Below are positions 24,471-36,323 of a DNA stretch of 64,000 bases, in pieces. The notes under the pieces are model-generated. The model was not told the origin of the DNA, made no database searches, and saw only the letters and a list, made by a program, of their open reading frames with translations. Origin of the DNA: Pseudisothecium myosuroides (taxonomy: Eukaryota > Streptophyta > Bryopsida > Hypnales > Lembophyllaceae); NCBI GenBank assembly GCA_951799445.1, contig OX637287.1, positions 46,653,724 to 46,717,723 of the forward strand. The letters run 5' to 3'. The position numbers and the translations under genes were made by a program. Every line of letters begins with the position of its first letter. Positions within the stretch are counted from its first letter, which is position 1.

Positions 24471-25775
24471 CCTCTAAAGGCCCATGATTGTCTCTTCAAG
24501 GAAAGATTGGGAAATTTTACATAATTTTATATAATTTCTATTTCATAGAGTGCCCAAGAGTAGTAGTTATACCACCTAAAATAAAAATATTCAAGTTGGC
24601 CAAGACATTCAAAAGAATTTCACAAAAATTAAATTTATAATTAAAAAAGAAGAAGTTTCTTGTAGGCTATTTTTTTAAATTTACATAGAAAACTTTGATT
24701 CACTCCATTTGGATTATTGATCTGAAAGTTATAAAGAGCCTTGTTTTAGGGGCAATCACAAAATCTTGTTGTTCTTGAAAAAACAACTTAATATGAGATT
24801 TTTTTTAATTAAATTTTCACAATGTTAAAAAACAAATGGACAACAACCGAGGTTTTAATTCTTTAATAGAACAATCTCCTCTTTAGGATTGACATGTCTG
24901 AATTCCATCTCAGAGTTATTAATAACTTAGATTTTCATTCCATCTTCTATCTAGTTTTGCTTTACAATTTTTCTTAAGGATGAAAATTGAGTTTCTTTTC
25001 AAAAAAGAATCTCCTAGAATTCCAACTCAATTTTCTACTACTAATAAAGGTTTTTACTTCAAAACTTTGTAAAGCAAAATTTCAAGTTAAGAGGATTTAA
25101 AGACTTACGTAGTATAATTTAGTATGGAAAGAAACAAGTAAAGTTTTTTTTTTCTACATTAAACACTAATATCTTGCAATTTATATGGTTAAAGTTTATG
25201 GTTTAGTTTTTGAAATGTCTTCCCACATAAGGTATCCCCCCCACTAACCGACCGAATAAGGAATTTCGACATGATCTAGAGTACTAAAGGCAAAACAAAT
25301 ATTTTTTAGAGGTACATAAATTGAAAAGACACATATTGCAAAAAAATTGGTAATTTTATCGCTTAAATTGAAATTACTATGTATTTTGGGAGGCAGAAAG
25401 TGCGCTAGACCCATGGCCAATATATAGACTCTTCCAATTCTGATCATTCAATAAATTTTTACCTAATCACCAATTCCCACTTTTTTTTTCACAACTTGGG
25501 ACATGTGTCATGTATTTATTAGTTCCAACCTTGAAAATGAAAAACAACAACATTCTAAGCATGGTCGGAAATACGTGCACCTATAGGTCGGGAATGGGTC
25601 AATGGTCGGGAATGGGGGGGTTACCTTACTCTCATACTTGTCTAATACAATATCCTAAAGTTAGATATGCAAAGGAAATAAAGAATTAATTTTATTTTTC
25701 TTTGCAATAGAAATGGCAATTTTAGAGGTTTTTTTTGGTGAAACATGTTATAAAACTTTAAGGATTCCATGCAAC
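24471..25775 (+). repeat. Decayed TTAA-family element interrupted by a MITE
   Basis: Left end CCTCTAAAGGCCCATG follows TTAA (24467-24470). The body matches the element at 34717-35645 (for example TTTGATTCACTCCATTTGGAT here and TTTGATTCATTTCATTTGGAT there, in part). The right end is degraded near 25770. A 397-bp TA-flanked element is inserted at 25230-25626; the other copy has no such insert. Confidence 0.65.
25230..25626. mobile_element. MITE with AGGTAnCCCCCC ends, nested, TA-flanked
   Basis: 397 bp, with ends AGGTATCCCCCCCACTAACC and the reverse complement of AGGTAACCCCCCCATTCCCG, flanked by TA on each side (25228-25229, 25627-25628). Relatives are at 38338-38957 (opposite orientation, itself interrupted), about 51055-51343, and 63781-64000 (cut by the window end). 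No coding capacity. Confidence 0.75.
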
Positions 25776-26789
25776 ATCAATTAAATAGTGCTAGTCGCAC
25801 ATAATATGATAACATGGTTGAAGAAAATAATGACACTTTTGTATGAAATAGTAGTTGAATAAGGGAAATAGTAGCTCTCATCTTCAATTATTTTTGGAGG
25901 GGATCTTGTATCGAAAGCATTTATCTTCTGACAAACTTTTAATCACCTATCAATTCATTCACATATGTCAAAACTATCTTACACTAATTTTGTACACTAC
26001 ACAAGTTAACACAATTAGTGGGCCCTCAATAATAATACTAATGCACACTTATGTGGGAGTTACGCGAATCTACACTCTCAAGGTACATGAATATAGAAGT
26101 TCACAATATTTTAGAGAACTTAACATGATATAGGATTAAAAATAAATACTTACATAAACATTCATCCAACTTCCATTCATTTTCAACTAAAATTCATCCA
26201 AAAGCTCACACTAAATAAACCTTATTCATCCAAAATTCATTAGAACTAATATCAAGGTTCATGCACTATTCAAATTCCTGCACTAAATGAATTAACTTGG
26301 GTAGTAAAAAATCACGTAAAATATTCTCAAAAAATTTGGTACCGGTATGGAAACATCAAACGATTTGACCACAAAATTAGAGAGTTTCATGCGGATTTCA
26401 GGGGACTCCCAAGTTTCAAGAGATTTCCTCCAACATCGAATCCATCCATCCATTTAAACTTGGTTGCTAGTATATTTTTATAATCCAATGAATTTATCTG
26501 TCATCCATTGAAACTCGGAGAAACAGAAAGCAAATGTAACTTGAAAGAAAACATCTCACAGCGTCAAACGTCAAACGAAAATTTACTGTACAAATAGACC
26601 CTTCAGTGCTTCGCCCCTCAGATTCTAACTTATATGCCAAATTCCCTCGGAGAAGCCGATTGCCCTATACGTGATACTCCGTAACTCAAGTGAGACTTAT
26701 CCCGTACACGATCACATAAATTCTCCGAAGTCATTGAGGCAGCATTGGAGTATACTGAAATCTCCCATTGAAATCATGACAGTCACAAA
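25776..26789. other. AT-rich intergenic DNA, no gene seen
   Basis: Nothing recognised. A frame at 25855-26133 (+) has no domain. Confidence 0.5.
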
Positions 26790-28141
26790 CCCACATGCAA
26801 AATCATTCATGGCCTTGTCGTCATAATATGGCTCCATTGCACTCGCGACTATAATTCTATGTGATCAAAACCTCCTCTGAACATGACAATGAAAAAGGCC
26901 ACTTTGACAAGGCTACAGCAAGACGAGCGAAGACACACATCAAAGCATAAGAAGCTCTCTTGAAAGGAACACATCAATGAAAGAACACCGTTTCAAATTG
27001 GGATCATCTGCTCAAAGAAATACTATACAAATGCCAAAGCTTCCCGCACAAACAAGAGATGCTTCAGAAATGAAGGCTATAGCATGCTCACTCCTAGGCT
27101 CACATCTTATACAACTCGCAGCTTAGGAAATAAAATACACAACACAAACCGGGTGAAAAGAATCTGTATAAGTACCACGATCAAAAAAAACTGTAAAACT
27201 CAGTCACAAACCATATATGCACAAGGCGTACCTCCGATCCAGCACTGCAACAGCTTATGCTAGTCTGCAAGTTCGAAGCTGGATCCAAATATCTATGAAA
27301 GGGGCGGACATAGAGGAGGACCCACGATGCTTGGTTTGAGCCACCACAGTTGCAGGCAACCACTCTCATATCAAAACCCTCGGCAGAGAGGATGGTGTCA
27401 ACAAGCCCCACCTTCAACACTCGTCAGGACCTCACGTACTTGTCCACATAACCCTGCATTCGCACAATACATACCAACACTGAGCTGAAAACGGAGCAAA
27501 AGTGGAAACCTCTTCACAAGCGTCTCGGTACACAACTTGAAAACGACGCATCGAAGCTAACCTGAACAAGTTTAGAAATCTTAGGCTTCGCATTCTCCAT
27601 GTACGTAGCCACCTTCTCCTCCGTATTGGGAACCTGGTGCGGCTTAATGGCGCTCAACACCTTCTCGACGGCTTTCTTGGCGATCGTCTTGAAAGCCTCT
27701 TTGCTCATCTGACCCTCTTGCCATGTCGGCTTCAAGGTGGCTTTCACATGATCGGCCACTGCTATTCGCAGAAGGGTCAAACCCCTGACTTTCTGATCGT
27801 CCTTCTCACTCCTCGCAATCTTATCCCGACGGCTCCTCTTCACGTCCCTGGTGCTCTCATCTCCGACACCCAGACTCCAGCTCTCGGCTCGCTTCGCGGC
27901 TGGGCTCACTCCCTCAAGCTCCTCCTGCTGCACTTGCTGGGGTTGGTCAGAGGACAAAGCTCCCGTCCCTTGCTGTTGTAAGGGCACAGAAGGGCTGCTC
28001 GCATGCGCAACAAGCCGCGCGGGGCTGACATTCTCCATCACCAACCTTGTAGCAGGTCCGGGGCTCAGATTCTCCATATGGTGGCAGCAAGGAAGGCTTC
28101 CATATCTACAGGAGTGGGAACAGAGCATTTGGGAACATTCA
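26790..28141. repeat. Segmental duplication, SRI-gene part, copy B
   Basis: Counterpart of 18405-19700. Differs mainly in the 3' untranslated region, where copy B holds about 70 extra bases (around 27345-27412), and in scattered substitutions. Confidence 0.85.
27424..28077 (-). CDS. SRI-type C-terminal domain protein, copy B
   Basis: Exons 28077-27562 and 27453-27424; 181 residues with Met at 28077 (another in-frame ATG at 28128). The SRI-like region from about residue 81 to the end is identical to copy A at the protein level, while the first 80 residues carry several changes (such as MENLSPGPATRLV and SSPSVPLQQQ). This points to selection on the domain or to gene conversion. Unlike copy A, the intron has an in-frame stop soon after the donor. 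The upstream JTB-derived exon is damaged, so translation must start within this exon. Nuclear, RNA polymerase II-related role is inferred from the domain family only. Confidence 0.75.
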
Positions 28142-28531
28142 AGAGAATGTCTTCATAGAAAGAAGAAAGCAAACCCTACATTATGAACGACAGATTTTGA
28201 ACCATGAAAAATATGTTTTCAAATTCACTAGAATCAACAATTAGCTTCCACGATGCACTTCGTATTTGACGCTTGATCACCAAGTGGTTGGTAACCCTAA
28301 TCGCCTTCAAATCTGACATTCTAACGAGAAACGACGAGAGCAGCTAATCACAACCTTCTGGAAAACCGCGCTCAACTTCACAAAAGAATCGTCTAAGCAA
28401 ATTTTTACGCTTCAACGGCAAAAAGAGCTGAATCTCCTCAAATCTCACCAACACACCCTAAAATTGAAACCATCTACAAATTTCCGCCACTCAAACGAGA
28501 AGAAACAAACCAGAAAGTGATGCATATCACG

Positions 28532-28617
28532 CCGAGCATAGATGCAGACTGAACACCAAGAATGCCACGACGAGTGCGCCTTCAAATCCGAGCGCACACC
28601 ATCGCTCGATCAGCCAT
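28532..28617 (-). pseudogene. Broken duplicate of JTB-like exon 1 upstream of SRI gene B
   Basis: The copy of the signal-peptide exon carries a 4-base insertion right after the ATG (ATGGCTGATCGAGCG versus ATGGCTCAGCG), which leads to a stop after 11 codons, and the donor GTATGT has become ATATGC. It can no longer encode the signal peptide or use that donor. Confidence 0.75.
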
Positions 28618-28927
28618 CGTTCGTGACCTCCAAGCTCAGCTTCAATCAGAAGAGCTAGCGAACGCCCTCCCGCACCAAAAAAGACGAGATAAACACCGAT
28701 CGAAAGAAGACCGCAGCGGCTCCTCGGCAGAAACTTCGCGTTCGAAGTCCAAAATCAGGAACACAATCGGCAACGGAGGAGCAGCTTCATCGGGAGACAG
28801 CAACACTAGGGCTTTGCCAAGAGCCTTCAAGTGTGCTCAGTGGGAACGGTGTCCTCTTGGATAACTTAGCCCGTTCCCGTTCACACTTCAGAGAGAGCTG
28901 AGAGTTCGAGACTAATAAAGTCCGAGG

Positions 28928-28936
28928 ACACGTGGC
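28928..28936. promoter_or_regulatory. ABRE/G-box (ACACGTGGC)
   Basis: Exact match to the abscisic-acid response element core ACACGTGGC, about 310 bases upstream of the exon-1 relic of SRI gene B. Recognised by bZIP factors in plants. Function here is inference; a single site may be chance. Confidence 0.35.
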
Positions 28937-29086
28937 CTGCGAATAATAAGGTACAGTAGAGGCACCCCCAGTCGCTACCTGACGTTTACCGCCACATAGA
29001 AGGGTGACAACAGAGTCATAAAACTACCACAATCTCTTAAAAGCAACCAATAGGAGGTGAAGCATCTTTTGCTTTAGAGGTGACTC

Positions 29087-29340
29087 TACACTTAAATAGT
29101 GAAATAAGGTTGTCCCACTCTAATCTCTCGACATTCTACACTATATGAATATGCACAGTTACTGTAGAAGGATGCAATATTGTAGGAACCATGTGTGTTG
29201 CATGGAGTGGTGCACTGAATCATGGCTCGGGTTTAGAGAATGGCATGTGCCTCCATCTGGACAAGCAGTGAGTCATGAGGTAATTTCTCTTATGATGGCA
29301 ACCTAATTGTTGATGCAACCCAATTTCACTATTTAGTATA
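29087..29340. mobile_element. MITE with TACAC...AATAGTG ends, copy 2
   Basis: About 254 bp, same length and ends as 5650-5902: TACACTTAAATAGTGAAATA at the left; the right end, reversed, reads TATACTAAATAGTGAAATTG. The GGTTG(T/C)CC phrase follows on both sides. Confidence 0.75.
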
Positions 29341-30496
29341 GTGGCTATGTAAGAGCATCTCCACCAATTTTGCATCATAGTAGACGCGTCAAATTGAGAA
29401 TACAGTGTGTCAGAGGAAAAGAAGGACACGCCATGTTCTTGGGCCTTCATCGGAAGACTCTACTATAGTGCGAATTTTGATGCAATAGTTCAGACAAATG
29501 CCAATGAAGAACTACGTCGCGACTGCCTAGACCACTCATGTTTGCTACATTTTGATTGCTTGGGGTAGAGGCTAGTCTCTGCACGTACTATCAAAAATCG
29601 CGCTTTTCCTCAGTTGAGGCACATGTCAAACACGCAAGGGCCCTTCAACTTGCAGTGTGACTAGCAATATTTAGAGAGTCCAGGTGCAAAAAAACTCAAA
29701 TTGGTCAACTAGTGGGATGCTCATAACTCATGATCCAAAAAAGACCCATTGAGTTTAAGTAATAAGTGAAAACAAGTGCAAAAAGCGTACTACAAGTCAG
29801 AGCACTAGGAATTGGATGAGCACCTAGGCACTAGACATTAGGCCTAGTTCTAAAGCTAGGATAAATGTAAACAATTGACATTAAGTAAACAAACAACTAC
29901 ACTACGATTGGCTCTATTGTTGTTGCATTGGCACACTTTTCTAATGATGTTCCTATTCAACTTCCTCACATGTAGCTTCTACCAATGCAAAGACTCATCT
30001 TTTGTGATCCAAACCCAAAAACAAAAAGAAGTCTCAAAGGGTTGTTTTGAACCAAGGGAAAAGAACCTTGGCATCCATCATGCAAACTCTTCTCTTGAGA
30101 GTGAACTTGAACACTAGCATATAGTTCAAAAGCAACCCAAACCTACAATTCTTGTATAAATTGTTTAACATGAATCATGCAACTTTGAAGTCATGTTCAA
30201 GGCTTTCTTTAAAATTTATTCATTTTGATTGATGAATGAATTTAATCCCTAAATGCCTTAGGCATTTTTGAAGATCTTAGAATTTTTAAAAATTAAACAA
30301 AAAGTCAAAGTTTTGATAAATTTCATCAATTTCTTTTGAATTATATACATAACTATACAAATTCAAACTATCTCTACATGAAAAGAAAATATATACAACA
30401 ATATCACTTATGAATTGAAAGATCATAATGTTTGATCAAAAAACATTAAAATTGTGAAGGTGATTTGAAGTCTATCAATCTTCTTTTACATGTCAC
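29341..30496. other. Intergenic DNA, no gene seen
   Basis: AT-rich sequence. Begins with an AGAGCATCTCCACCAA phrase at 29353 that resembles the end of the element at 52016, without a partner end. A frame at 29875-30117 (+) is not supported. Confidence 0.45.
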
Positions 30497-30783
30497 ATTA
30501 GATGTTTTGGGGGGTCTCTGGAGGGCCGTTTCGGGGGCGTTCCTTGATCTGGCCCGATTCTATGAACAACGATACGATATCAGAAAATATTTATTAAAAA
30601 AATAAAAAATAAAATTCAAATATCATTTTGAGCAAAAAATTAATTAATTAATTTTTTTCCAAAAATGACGTGGCAGTCGTTGTACCACATCAACTAGTTG
30701 CTGCAATCCGTTCCCACAGCGTTCTCACAGTCTAGGAACGCAGGGAACTCGTAGCCCTCCAAGACCCCCGAATCCCATCTAAT
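30497..30783. mobile_element. MITE with ATTAG-type ends, copy 3
   Basis: 287 bp. Left end ATTAGATGTTTTGGGGGGTC, right end GACCCCCGAATCCCATCTAAT (imperfect inverted repeats); inside, GGAGGGCC and GCCCTCC pair further. The A/T-rich core is followed by a GACGTGGC...CCACATC dyad as in the other copies. Same length as copy 2. Confidence 0.75.
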
Positions 30784-31417
30784 GAATCTAAAATTGAGGT
30801 CGTGAAAAAATGTGAAGTCACTCAGAATATCAATAACATGTATAATCATAATCATTTTATAGCTTCTCAAAACCTACTCAACAATTTTTGTAAACAAAAT
30901 TTCTAATGTGATTTTGACCCCGACATCTAGTATAATTGATGTTCATTTCTCAGAATTGTCAACACTAAAAAACTAAAATCTGCAAAGGACACCTTTGCAT
31001 TAAAATTTGAATGAAAATATCATACACATTTGTCTTTAAAATTGGATTTTTGATGCTAAAAATAAAATTTATAGTTATTCTTCCAAAGAAAAAATACTAA
31101 AAACAATAATTTGGTAAGATTTTATTCTACTTCAAAGTTTTGCTAACACCAAAATATGGTGCCTTTAGGAGTTAAGACACAATCTATACTAAAAGATGTT
31201 TGTTTTTGTTGGTGTAAAGTTGTTAGTTAAAAATAACAATGAATGGCTAAATGTAGTAGGCGATTGTCGAAATATTATCAAAACAAGTCAAAGGATAGGC
31301 TTTGTAACTAACTCCAATCAAATCCAGTGCCCAAACCTTGTGACTGTATCTACTACAAGTAAGTAACACCATTATCATATTTTTTTGTCAAAATTATATG
31401 ACTTGTAAGAGTTAAAG
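30784..31417. other. AT-rich intergenic DNA, no gene seen
   Basis: Nothing recognised. Confidence 0.5.
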
Positions 31418-31461
31418 TTGCTCAAGTGGCAAGATGGGGGCTAATGGCTAGGTCTTAACCC
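31418..31461 (+). repeat. Possible tRNA-derived SINE promoter (A and B boxes)
   Basis: TTGCTCAAGTGG (31418-31429) fits the RNA polymerase III A box, and GGTCTTAACCC (31451-31461) is close to the B box GGTTCRANNCC at a suitable spacing. No full tRNA fold is seen, so a tRNA-derived SINE is the more likely reading. Ends of the element are not defined. Confidence 0.3.
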
Positions 31462-32029
31462 ACATTTGTTGAGAATGTGCCATTAAGAACACAAAGTATC
31501 CCATATATCCTAGTCCTAGTTGTCCAAAGCAACTAGTTTAAATTGATTGAGTTTTGTAGTAGTCAATCTTGTTCTAAATGACACAATTAGGTCATAAAAT
31601 CCAATCATAAAACCATGACTTCCTTATATTAATATATCTTTAGTAAAGTATGACATACCATTGGATTGAATAATTTTACATTGAACATCTTTCATTTGGA
31701 TGTCTTCTTAACATATATCCAAACCTTATAATGCTCAAATATGACACTCAACAAGTGGAATACAAGATAATATTTTATAAATTCTCATATATATAGGAGG
31801 TTCTCTATTTATTCAAAGCGGGTGTACTATGTGTCATTGGATCTAACTCATCATGAAGACAAACTTTTGTCACTACTATATCCTTCAAGGCATGCATCTT
31901 CTATCTTAAATAAATGCCTAAAAAATATGTTGCAATCACAATTTTGATTCTCAAACCTTTAATCCCTAAAGATTCAAAGTCCTGGAATGAGTCTTCTAGG
32001 ATTTCAAATTGATTCTAATAATGTCAATA
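31462..32029. other. AT-rich intergenic DNA, no gene seen
   Basis: Nothing recognised; if the pol III boxes are real, the first part belongs to the SINE body. Confidence 0.45.
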
Positions 32030-33390
32030 TTTATTATAATTATTTGAATTTTTTTTTAAGGTCAAGGGATGTTCCAAATCTATATTTATAAATTTTATTT
32101 CATTGGTCCCTTGGGGGGATCATGAATTCCTAAGCACAAAATGCTGAAGCCAAATCAACAAAAAAAAACATGTAAAAAATTGCAATAATATTTTTTGAAT
32201 TTTTTCCTTGTCATAGAATATATTTATCCTGATATTTATATCTACTTCCAAAATTCTAATTCATTCCATTTTGATTAGTGATATGGAAGTAATAAAAAGA
32301 TTTTTTTTATAGGCAACCAAAGCATCATCTTCAAATAAACCTTTAGAATTTTTTTAAATTGAGTTTTTAAATTTTTCCAAAACAAAATGGTTTATAGGGA
32401 GTATTGGTGAGATACAAAAATAACTTTTTTTCACTAATATCTCACAATCTATTGGGTCAAAGTTCTAGATAAGAGTTTTATTCATTTTTATTTAAGTTTT
32501 ATGCCAAGATCCTAAGGTTGAATTAGCAAAACAAGTTAAGCCCTAAAAGATAGGCCTATGAACACAAATTCAAGCTTTATAATCCTTTGGTTGTTTGTTG
32601 CCATTTTGCAACTATATATGAATGAATTTTTCTTCTAAAGATGAAATCCCATGTCTTCTTTATGTATTAGAAATTTCAGATTTTTTTGATGAAATTTTGA
32701 AATTACCATGAATTTTTCAAGCAAGAAGTGAAGAAAATTCACATTGAATATAAAATATGCTCAAAAAATCTAAAATTTTCAGCATAGGTGTATTTTGTAG
32801 TTTAAAATATGATGGTATAAAATAAAATCATCATGTCATTTTAAAATTAGAAAATAAAAAAATCATGGTTATAGGCCCAGAAGTTCAAATTGCAATAAAA
32901 CCATGAATTTCAAGATTTTTCCAAATTTTCTAATTAGAGTAGAATCTAAACTTGACAAACTTCATTTCATTATTTCACTTCAAATTCAAAATATATACTT
33001 TTTATATCTAATATTCACATCAATAATAGATGACAAGAATTGACCAAAATATACTACAAGGATGACTTGTAGATTAAGCATCTTCTTCTTTAAAAAAGTC
33101 TATAATACCATAACAAGGGAACATGCAATACTATCCGTTGAAAATACATTCAAGCAACTCCCCTTCTAATTTGGATGAAAAAATGTTTTTTTTCCATCCT
33201 ACAACCCTATCCAAAGTCATCCAAAGTACAAAAATGTCCGCAAACTCCCTTCATCCATGTTTTTTTCTGGGTCATGTGTCAATCGGTTGGCTTCACTGTA
33301 TAGGTCAATTTTAGAGGGACAATGATAAAGAGGTCAGAATCTGGTGGGTCAAGCGAATTTTCGTTCAAAACAAAAACGTTGCCTTAACCC
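32030..33390. repeat. Relics of two TTAA-family elements
   Basis: The part 32030-32530 resembles 34717-35645 (for example a TTCATT...TTTTGATTAGTGATATGGAAGT phrase against the same region there), and 32535-33300 resembles 13270-14005, starting with TTAAGCCCTAAAAGAT. Both are heavily diverged with no clean right ends. Confidence 0.5.
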
Positions 33391-33439
33391 AAGGACGGGT
33401 TGGTCGCTGCGCAAATCATTCAATCTTTTCAATCATTTG

Positions 33440-34187
33440 CTTAAAAAACCCAAGAGCACTCATTAGAAGTCAAACTACTCTACATGATCTTCCCTTTTTA
33501 CACAAAATTCTAGAGATGAATACAAATGCACTTACATAGTTACAGAAAAGGATTCTTTATCCATTCCTTGGTGTCTCTTAAGTTTAAGGGTGCACGCGAT
33601 AACGACTTCTGAAGAAATCCCACATTCAATGCTTAAAAAAATCCAAGAGCACTCATTAAAAGTCAAACTACTCTGCATGATCTTTCCTTTTTACACAAAA
33701 TTCTAGAAATGAATACAAATGCACTTACATAGTTACAGAAAAGGATTCTTTATCCATTCCTTGGTGTCTCTTAAGTTTAAGGGTGCACGCGATAACAATT
33801 TCTGAAGAAATTTCACACTCAATGCTTAAAAAAATCCAAGAGCACTCATTGGAGGTCAAACTACTTTGCATGACCTTCCCTTTTCACACAAAACTCTAAA
33901 GATGAACATTAATGTATTTACATAGAAGGATTCTTTATCCATTCCATGGCATTTCTTAGGATCTAAGGATACACGCGATCATGACTTCTAAAGAAACCCT
34001 TCACTTAATGTTGAATAAAAAAAAATCCAAGAGCACTCATTGGAGGTCAAACTACTCTGCAAGACCTTTCCTTTTCATGCAAAGTTCTAAAAATGAACAT
34101 AGATGCACTTACATAATTACATAGAAGGATTCTTTATCCATTCCGTGTGCACGCGATAAGGACTTATGAAGAATCCCCTCACTCAAT
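33440..34187 (+). repeat. Satellite-like tandem array, four units of about 190 bp
   Basis: Units start near 33440, 33632, 33825 and 34012. Each holds CCAAGAGCACTCATT, then a GTCAAACTACT phrase, GGATTCTTTATCCATTCC and a CACGCGATAA/C box. Units 1 and 2 are almost identical; units 3 and 4 are more diverged, and unit 4 has lost part of the segment before CACGCGAT. Not coding. Confidence 0.9.
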
Positions 34188-34712
34188 GCTGAATAGTGCT
34201 ACCATATCCTCTATCTGTGTTATAATTAAATATAGGTCATGGTAGTCAAATAGAGTTCAAGGTATTAAATTAATAGGTGATATGGTAGAAATAAATTGAC
34301 AGTGAATACTTAATGGAATCTTCCTATTTAATTAATAGTTAAAGAATATTTATAAATTTCCGGCTGCTTCAGTTACAGTTTGCCGAACTTCAAAGGTCGT
34401 GGCTTTGTTGCAGGAACTCCGTCAATATCCTCTTAGAATGTCAAAGCTCCACGAGTGTGATATTTATTATTTTTCATAAAGTCATTTGCCTTTATTTTTT
34501 GTTAATTTGTTGACATACTGTACAGTACAATGGGAATTTATTTCCATTGCATACCGACAACTAATCTATCTGAAAGTAGCTTTTTTTTTCTTTTTTTTTC
34601 TTTTTTTTTTAATTCAAAATTTTTAACAAGTGGAGGAACCATTGCATTAAAAAAAATCTGAAAGTTTTTCTAACTGAATGCCCTTCAAATGCACGTCAAC
34701 TTTAAGCTTAGT
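34188..34712. other. AT-rich spacer with a pyrimidine tract
   Basis: Contains a T-rich tract with interspersed C at about 34581-34610. No gene seen. Confidence 0.5.
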
Positions 34713-34716
34713 TTAA

Positions 34717-35645
34717 CCCCTAAAGGACCATTGTCCCTACGGGGGACAAATGCGTTTTTGGGCAGGTACCTACGGGCTGAAATTTTCTCCTGATTTTTTG
34801 AAACTTTTTTTGGAGGTAGAAAAACTGATTAGCTTCAAGGGAATATAATTTTTTTCACAATCGGTGCCCGGGAAATAAAGTTATGACCATATAAGCTCAA
34901 AACAGGCTACGGGGGGCAGCTCGGGCAGCAAAAAAAAAGGGACAAAAATTTGAATTTTTTTTTTAATATTTTTTTTCTCATAGATTATATTTTTGGCTTT
35001 CCGGAAAGGTTTGATTCATTTCATTTGGATATGTTATGAGAAAGTTATGGACATTCTTGTTTTTCGGGCAGTTAAAGCATCTTCTTGAAAAAAATAACTT
35101 TGGGATTCATTTTTGAATGCAATTTTTCAAATTTTTCAAATTTTTTTTTTGGATGGTCTGATTTACTTGTTAGAACAATCTCACCATTGGGATTAGTGCA
35201 TTTTAATTCCATCTAAAATATATGAATGTTTTAGATTTTCCTTCTATCTTGTACCTACATCTACTTAACAATTTTTTTAAGAATGATAATTAAGTTTTTT
35301 TTTAATATTATTTTTTTTCTAGACTCTCAACTTAATTCTCCATTATAAAAAATAAAAGCTCAAAACTCTGTAGTGCAAAAATTTTAAGTTAAAAATGTTT
35401 AAAGTCAAAAAATCTAGTCCCGCAATGTGCTGAAAAACTTGTTTTTTTCACTTTAAATGCAAATATCTTGCAATCTGTGCGGTCAAAAATTCTAAAAAAA
35501 ATTCCACACATTCTTATACTAGTTAGGTGTAAGATCCTATGGTTGGATGTGAAAAAAAATATTTTTCAATTTTTTTTATTCTTTGCTATAGAAATGACAG
35601 TTTTCAGTGTTTTTTGGCAGAAAAAAGGCCTCGGTCCTTTAGGGG
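34717..35645. mobile_element. TTAA-flanked element with CCCCTAAAGGACC ends (piggyBac-like)
   Basis: 929 bp. The left end CCCCTAAAGGACC is preceded by TTAA (34713-34716); the right end GGTCCTTTAGGGG is its perfect 13-bp complement and is followed by TTAA (35646-35649). TTAA target plus ends starting CCC is the pattern of the piggyBac superfamily. No transposase coding sequence is present, so it is non-autonomous. Confidence 0.75.
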
Positions 35646-35712
35646 TTAAGGTAACTCCACCTGAAACCGACACCTTCCTGAAACCGACACCTTCCTAAAA
35701 CCGACACTGAAG

Positions 35713-35880
35713 GTGGGCACCTCCAAAACCACCACTTTTTGCTACTATGCCTAATTTTCTATTATTAGATTGGTCAAATTTCATTAATTTTCTTGTTGCG
35801 AGTGAAGGGAGGTTCTAATGCACCAAAGAATGTGACATTTGGATACCTTTTGATTGCGACATGTGCAATTGAAAGATGAC
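35713..35880 (+). repeat. Dispersed repeat (GGGCACC-CCAAAACC family), copy 2
   Basis: Starts GGGCACCTCCAAAACCACCA, followed by CTTTTTGCTACT and later GCACCAAAGAATGTGACATT; closely similar to 16578-16860. Just before it lies a triplicated ACCGACACCTTCCTGAAACC phrase (35656-35710). Confidence 0.65.
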
Positions 35881-36323
35881 TAAGGTGATTGCATCTAAGT
35901 TTGACCCCTTTATTAAATTTTGTACAAATTATTGTCTAAAATATAAGACTTCTATTCATGCAAGCCTATGCTTGCTTTTAGGTGCACATATTTTTAACAC
36001 TTTGAAAATTCATAGTTTATTCCTACAGACTCCAAAAAATGTATGAAAAAAGAATCTATAATTGTCTTTTTATATTAAAAAAGATCCAAATAAAATTAAG
36101 TAATTTTTAATAATAAAAAAAACATGCTCAATTGCTTAATCAAATACATTTAGGTATAATTACCTTACTTTGAATTCTCTTATTAAGCATTTCAAGACAT
36201 TGTATGAATAAACTATGGATTTTTAAATTGTTGATTCTAGGTATCCAAAATCAATGACCTAAGGCTTTGAGGTTCATTATACGGATGAACATTTTAGGCA
36301 AGAATATGGACAAGTTGGTTTAA

